From assembly GCA_949155905.1 (NCBI GenBank), contig CASCWU010000032.1:1-34693 (forward strand): a DNA stretch of 34,693 bases, given 5' to 3'. The notes under the pieces are model-generated. The model did not search any database and was not told the origin of the DNA. It saw only the letters and a program-made list of their open reading frames with translations. The DNA is from an uncultured Lachnospiraceae bacterium (GTDB lineage Bacteria; Bacillota; Clostridia; Lachnospirales; Lachnospiraceae). Of the stretch, positions 32,163 through 34,693 are shown piece by piece (the first letter of the stretch is position 1; every line of letters starts with the position of its first letter). The position numbers and the translations under genes were made by a program.

Positions 32163-33694
32163 AGAAAAAAGAATCGCATGAAGGTGTGCCTGGCGAAGAA
32201 ATGTTATGCGAAAATATGCTTTGTGAAAATACACTTTTACAAAGCATTGGCTTATTAGAGGAGGAACTGATCCAGGAAACCGAACAGTGCCGCCTGGCCT
32301 GGAAGGAAAAGCCGGAGGCCGAACGGCAGCAACTATCCTGGAGGGAAGAGAAAAGACCAGATAGCAGAGAGAGCCGGGTAGAAAAGAAGCAGGAAGCCAA
32401 ACAGCGTCGCTTGGTCTGGAGGGAAAAGCAAGAAGCCGGAGAGAAAGGAACAGAAAAAGATGGGAAAATAGGGATAAAAGGAAAACGCAAATGGCTGGCA
32501 GCGGCTGGTTTTACCTTTGCTCTTTTAGGCGGTTGGCTGCTCTGGCAGGCGCCAGGCTTACAAGGCGGTGTCTGGCCGGGAGCAGGAAGGCTTCATCAGG
32601 GACAGTCGGTTTCTGGGGAGCGTCCGGTACTGCAATGGTCGGAGGACTTTCCGGCAGAGCAATATTTTGCCTATAATGGGGAAGCAGACGAGGAGGGCAG
32701 CAATTCTTTTTATGAGGAAGAGAAAGGCGGGGAACAGAAAAATGACGAACAGAAAAACAGCGATTATTCTTTCAGTGATGCTCCTGCCTATCAATGGGAA
32801 CGTTATTTTTCCGATAGACGGGAAGAGATGGAGGAAAAAGGATGGATTCCGGTATTGAAGGAATATCCTCTGTTTGACTGTGTAGCTCGTTACTGGGAGG
32901 CGGGGAGCCTGTATAGCCTGACCTTTTCCTGGCATAAACGGGGAACGTTTGAGGACTACAAAGACATCAGCATTACGGCAGGCTTTCAGGAAATAAAACA
33001 AATCGAGGACTGTATCGTAGTGGAGATAGACGAGAAGGGGCAAATCGTTTCTCCTTCCGTGACGGTGACAGAGCGGGACGGGATATCGGTGGTGGCGCGC
33101 GGCAGGGAAAAGGGTGATAAAACGCTGACCTTCCAGAACCAGACCGGCTGGTATCAGATCGAAGGCTGCTGGAACAATGGATATGAGGAGCTGGTCGATT
33201 TGCTGGACTGGCTCTGGGAGCATCCGCTTGATTTTTCTGCATTTCCGATGGAAGAGGGCGACCAGTTTGAAATCGTGGCCAGGAAGGAATGCCCGCGCGC
33301 TTTCCAGGAGTGTCTGCCAGACTTTTCAGCTCTGGGCTTTACGGAGGCTGAGGCGCATGTCACATTAAAAAACGGGGAGCCATACCGGTTTGAGGGGCAT
33401 TATATCGGACGGGTGCCGGAAGAGGTGGTGCTGGCAGGGGATTACTATGAGGCAGAGGAGTGGACGGAGGTTCACTGGTGTATTGCGACGGAGCCGGATG
33501 TTTATGAGAAGCAGGAGAGCATCGGCGAGCTGGAGGATCTGACGGAGGAGGCAGCCTTAGCGCAGTTAGAGGAAAATCGGAAGCTTGCATTTTGGTGGAA
33601 GGGATATTTGATTACGGTTTATATCAATACAGACAAACAGGCGGCAGAGGATGCCTGGAGAGTGATTCGGAGGCAGCAGGAGGATTCTCCGTAA
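32159..33694 (+). CDS. Single-pass membrane protein, probable anti-sigma factor
   Basis: The protein has 511 residues. The cytosolic N-terminal 108 residues include a duplicated MLCEN pentapeptide (15-24) and four degenerate 13-residue repeats (44-95) with Trp48, Trp61 and Trp87 in R/Q-x-L-x-W-K/R-E contexts. One membrane helix follows (WLAAAGFTFALLGGWLLW, about 112-129). The rest is an extracytoplasmic, acidic, Trp/Tyr-rich domain that includes FQECLPDFSALGFTEAEAHVTL. Overlap with the sigma gene (32159-32162) indicates coupled translation and an anti-sigma or signal-sensing role; this is an inference from context. A bidirectional terminator follows. Confidence 0.7.
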   Translation: MKKKESHEGVPGEEMLCENMLCENTLLQSIGLLEEELIQETEQCRLAWKEKPEAERQQLSWREEKRPDSRESRVEKKQEAKQRRLVWREKQEAGEKGTEKDGKIGIKGKRKWLAAAGFTFALLGGWLLWQAPGLQGGVWPGAGRLHQGQSVSGERPVLQWSEDFPAEQYFAYNGEADEEGSNSFYEEEKGGEQKNDEQKNSDYSFSDAPAYQWERYFSDRREEMEEKGWIPVLKEYPLFDCVARYWEAGSLYSLTFSWHKRGTFEDYKDISITAGFQEIKQIEDCIVVEIDEKGQIVSPSVTVTERDGISVVARGREKGDKTLTFQNQTGWYQIEGCWNNGYEELVDLLDWLWEHPLDFSAFPMEEGDQFEIVARKECPRAFQECLPDFSALGFTEAEAHVTLKNGEPYRFEGHYIGRVPEEVVLAGDYYEAEEWTEVHWCIATEPDVYEKQESIGELEDLTEEAALAQLEENRKLAFWWKGYLITVYINTDKQAAEDAWRVIRRQQEDSP

Positions 33695-33764
33695 ATATTT
33701 TCTAATAGAATCGGAGCCCTGATTTGGAAAACAAAAGGGGAAAACAGGCAGTTTGTAGAAACTA

Positions 33765-33813
33765 AAAAAGGAGCTGTGGAAAAAGTTTTTTGATTTTTTC
33801 ACAGCTCCTTTTT
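33765..33813. terminator. Bidirectional terminator between sigma operon and typA
   Basis: A 14-bp perfect stem, AAAAAGGAGCTGTG (33765-33778) with CACAGCTCCTTTTT (33800-33813), encloses a T-rich loop. The A/T arms give U-tracts in both directions for the convergent genes. Confidence 0.88.
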
Positions 33814-33826
33814 GTCAAGGTATTCT

Positions 33827-34693
33827 TTAATTTCTGGCAGCCCTCTTCCGCAGCGTCGGATCGAGGATTTTTTTGCGGATGCGCAGAGACTTTGGTGTCA
33901 CCTCCAGCAGCTCGTCCGTCTCGATAAATTCAATCGACTGCTCCAGACTTAACAGGCGCGGCGGAGTAAGCTTTAGGGCATCGTCCGATCCGGATGCACG
34001 GGTGTTGGTCAGTTGCTTTTTCTTGCAGACATTGACCTCGATATCGTCGCCCTTTCCGTTTTGTCCGACGACCATTCCGCTGTAGACCTTTTCTCCTGGC
34101 CCGATAAATAAGACGCCGCGTTCCTGGGCATTAAAAAGTCCATAGGTGACGCTTTCTCCGCTTTCAAAGGCGATTAAGGAGCCTTGCTTGCGGTATTGAA
34201 TATCTCCCTTATAAGGTCCATAGCCGTCAAATAGAGTATTCAACACTCCGTTTCCCTTGGTATCGGTCATAAATTCGTTCCGGTAGCCGATCAGGCCACG
34301 GGACGGAATAGAGAATTCCAGACGGGAGGTGCCGCTGGCAGAAAGCGACATATTCCGCAGCTCGCCCTTTCGTTGGCTGAGTTTTTCAATGACGGAGCCG
34401 GAAAATTCCTCCGGCACATCGACGATGGCTAACTCCATTGGCTCGAGCTTATGTCCGGCCTCGTCGGTTTTATAAAGCACCTCTGGTTTGCTGACCGCGA
34501 ACTCGTAGCCCTCGCGGCGCATATTTTCAATGAGGACGGATAAATGCAGCTCGCCCCGTCCTGATACCTTAAAGACCTCTGTCGTATCGGTTTCCTCTAC
34601 CCGCAGGCTGACGTCTGTGTTCAGCTCGCGCAGCAGACGGTCGCGCAGATGGCGGGAGGTGACATATTTGCCCTCTGTCCCGGCTAATGGGCT
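33827..34693 (-). CDS. typA: GTP-binding ribosome-associated protein TypA/BipA, C-terminal part
   Basis: The last 288 codons of the gene are present; the GTPase domain lies beyond the right edge. The frame is open from 34693 and reads [20 protein letters not shown], followed by [32 protein letters not shown] (EF-G domain III-like). It then reads [29 protein letters not shown] and [21 protein letters not shown] (domain V), and the BipA-specific C-terminal domain [30 protein letters not shown]. TypA is a translational GTPase that binds the 70S ribosome and aids growth under stress and subunit assembly. The internal ATG at 34522 is not the start. Confidence 0.95.
   Translation of the reverse strand, partial: SPLAGTEGKYVTSRHLRDRLLRELNTDVSLRVEETDTTEVFKVSGRGELHLSVLIENMRREGYEFAVSKPEVLYKTDEAGHKLEPMELAIVDVPEEFSGSVIEKLSQRKGELRNMSLSASGTSRLEFSIPSRGLIGYRNEFMTDTKGNGVLNTLFDGYGPYKGDIQYRKQGSLIAFESGESVTYGLFNAQERGVLFIGPGEKVYSGMVVGQNGKGDDIEVNVCKKKQLTNTRASGSDDALKLTPPRLLSLEQSIEFIETDELLEVTPKSLRIRKKILDPTLRKRAARN

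Overview
The window looks like chromosomal DNA of a low-to-mid GC Firmicute, most likely a gut-type clostridium of the Lachnospiraceae. This is an inference from several things: strong AAGGAGG-type ribosome binding sites, TTGACA/TATAAT promoters with 16-18 bp spacing, a TPP-riboswitch-controlled ThiT, PadR/HAAS and sigma/anti-sigma gene pairs, and paired ABC exporters of the kind common in that group. No rRNA, tRNA or CRISPR array was seen. The left edge resembles the right end of an IS200/IS605-type element. The right edge cuts through typA.

Layout, left to right. (1) 1-1140: IS200/IS605-like end, a small HEAT-repeat protein, and a membrane protein gene interrupted by an in-frame TGA. (2) 1314-5392: a TetR-regulated ABC exporter operon (ATPase plus two ABC-2 permeases), with a palindromic operator over the promoter and a strong terminator. 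(3) 5404-6981: a PadR regulator and a HAAS-type membrane protein. (4) 7026-7872 (minus): ThiT thiamine transporter behind a TPP riboswitch. (5) 7955-12467: a MarR regulator, with five 15-bp tandem repeats in its leader, followed by a heterodimeric ABC exporter pair with one degenerate catalytic site. (6) 12574-14683: a LysR regulator and an aldo/keto reductase. (7) 14727-18049: a PHP phosphatase and an acidic unknown protein on the minus strand, divergent from two GT2 glycosyltransferases. (8) 18125-20008: ilvN and ilvC. (9) 20011-24183: a frameshifted membrane-anchored protein gene, a GNAT acetyltransferase and recJ. (10) 24469-26765: an ECF sigma factor with a polytopic membrane partner. (11) 26868-29185: a type-B carboxylesterase behind a repeat-rich, strongly foldable leader, then the C-terminal remnant of a GH51 arabinofuranosidase. 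(12) 29260-31304: a PtuA/PtuB (Septu) anti-phage pair, followed by a GC-rich structured intergenic segment. (13) 31602-33694: a second ECF sigma/anti-sigma-like pair. (14) 33827 to the end: typA on the minus strand.

The genes fall into small independent modules, most bounded by clear hairpin terminators. Regulator-plus-exporter modules (TetR, MarR), regulator-plus-membrane-protein modules (PadR/HAAS and two sigma/anti-sigma pairs) and a defence module sit among housekeeping genes (ilvN, ilvC, recJ, typA). The three decayed genes (1140-592, 21258-20011, 28712-29110) point to a region of gene turnover. The least explained parts are the esterase leader (26885-27062), the marR leader repeat array (8003-8077) and the structured segment after ptuB (31333-31442). 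I saw no clear, wholly new multi-gene system; the defence genes match a known family.
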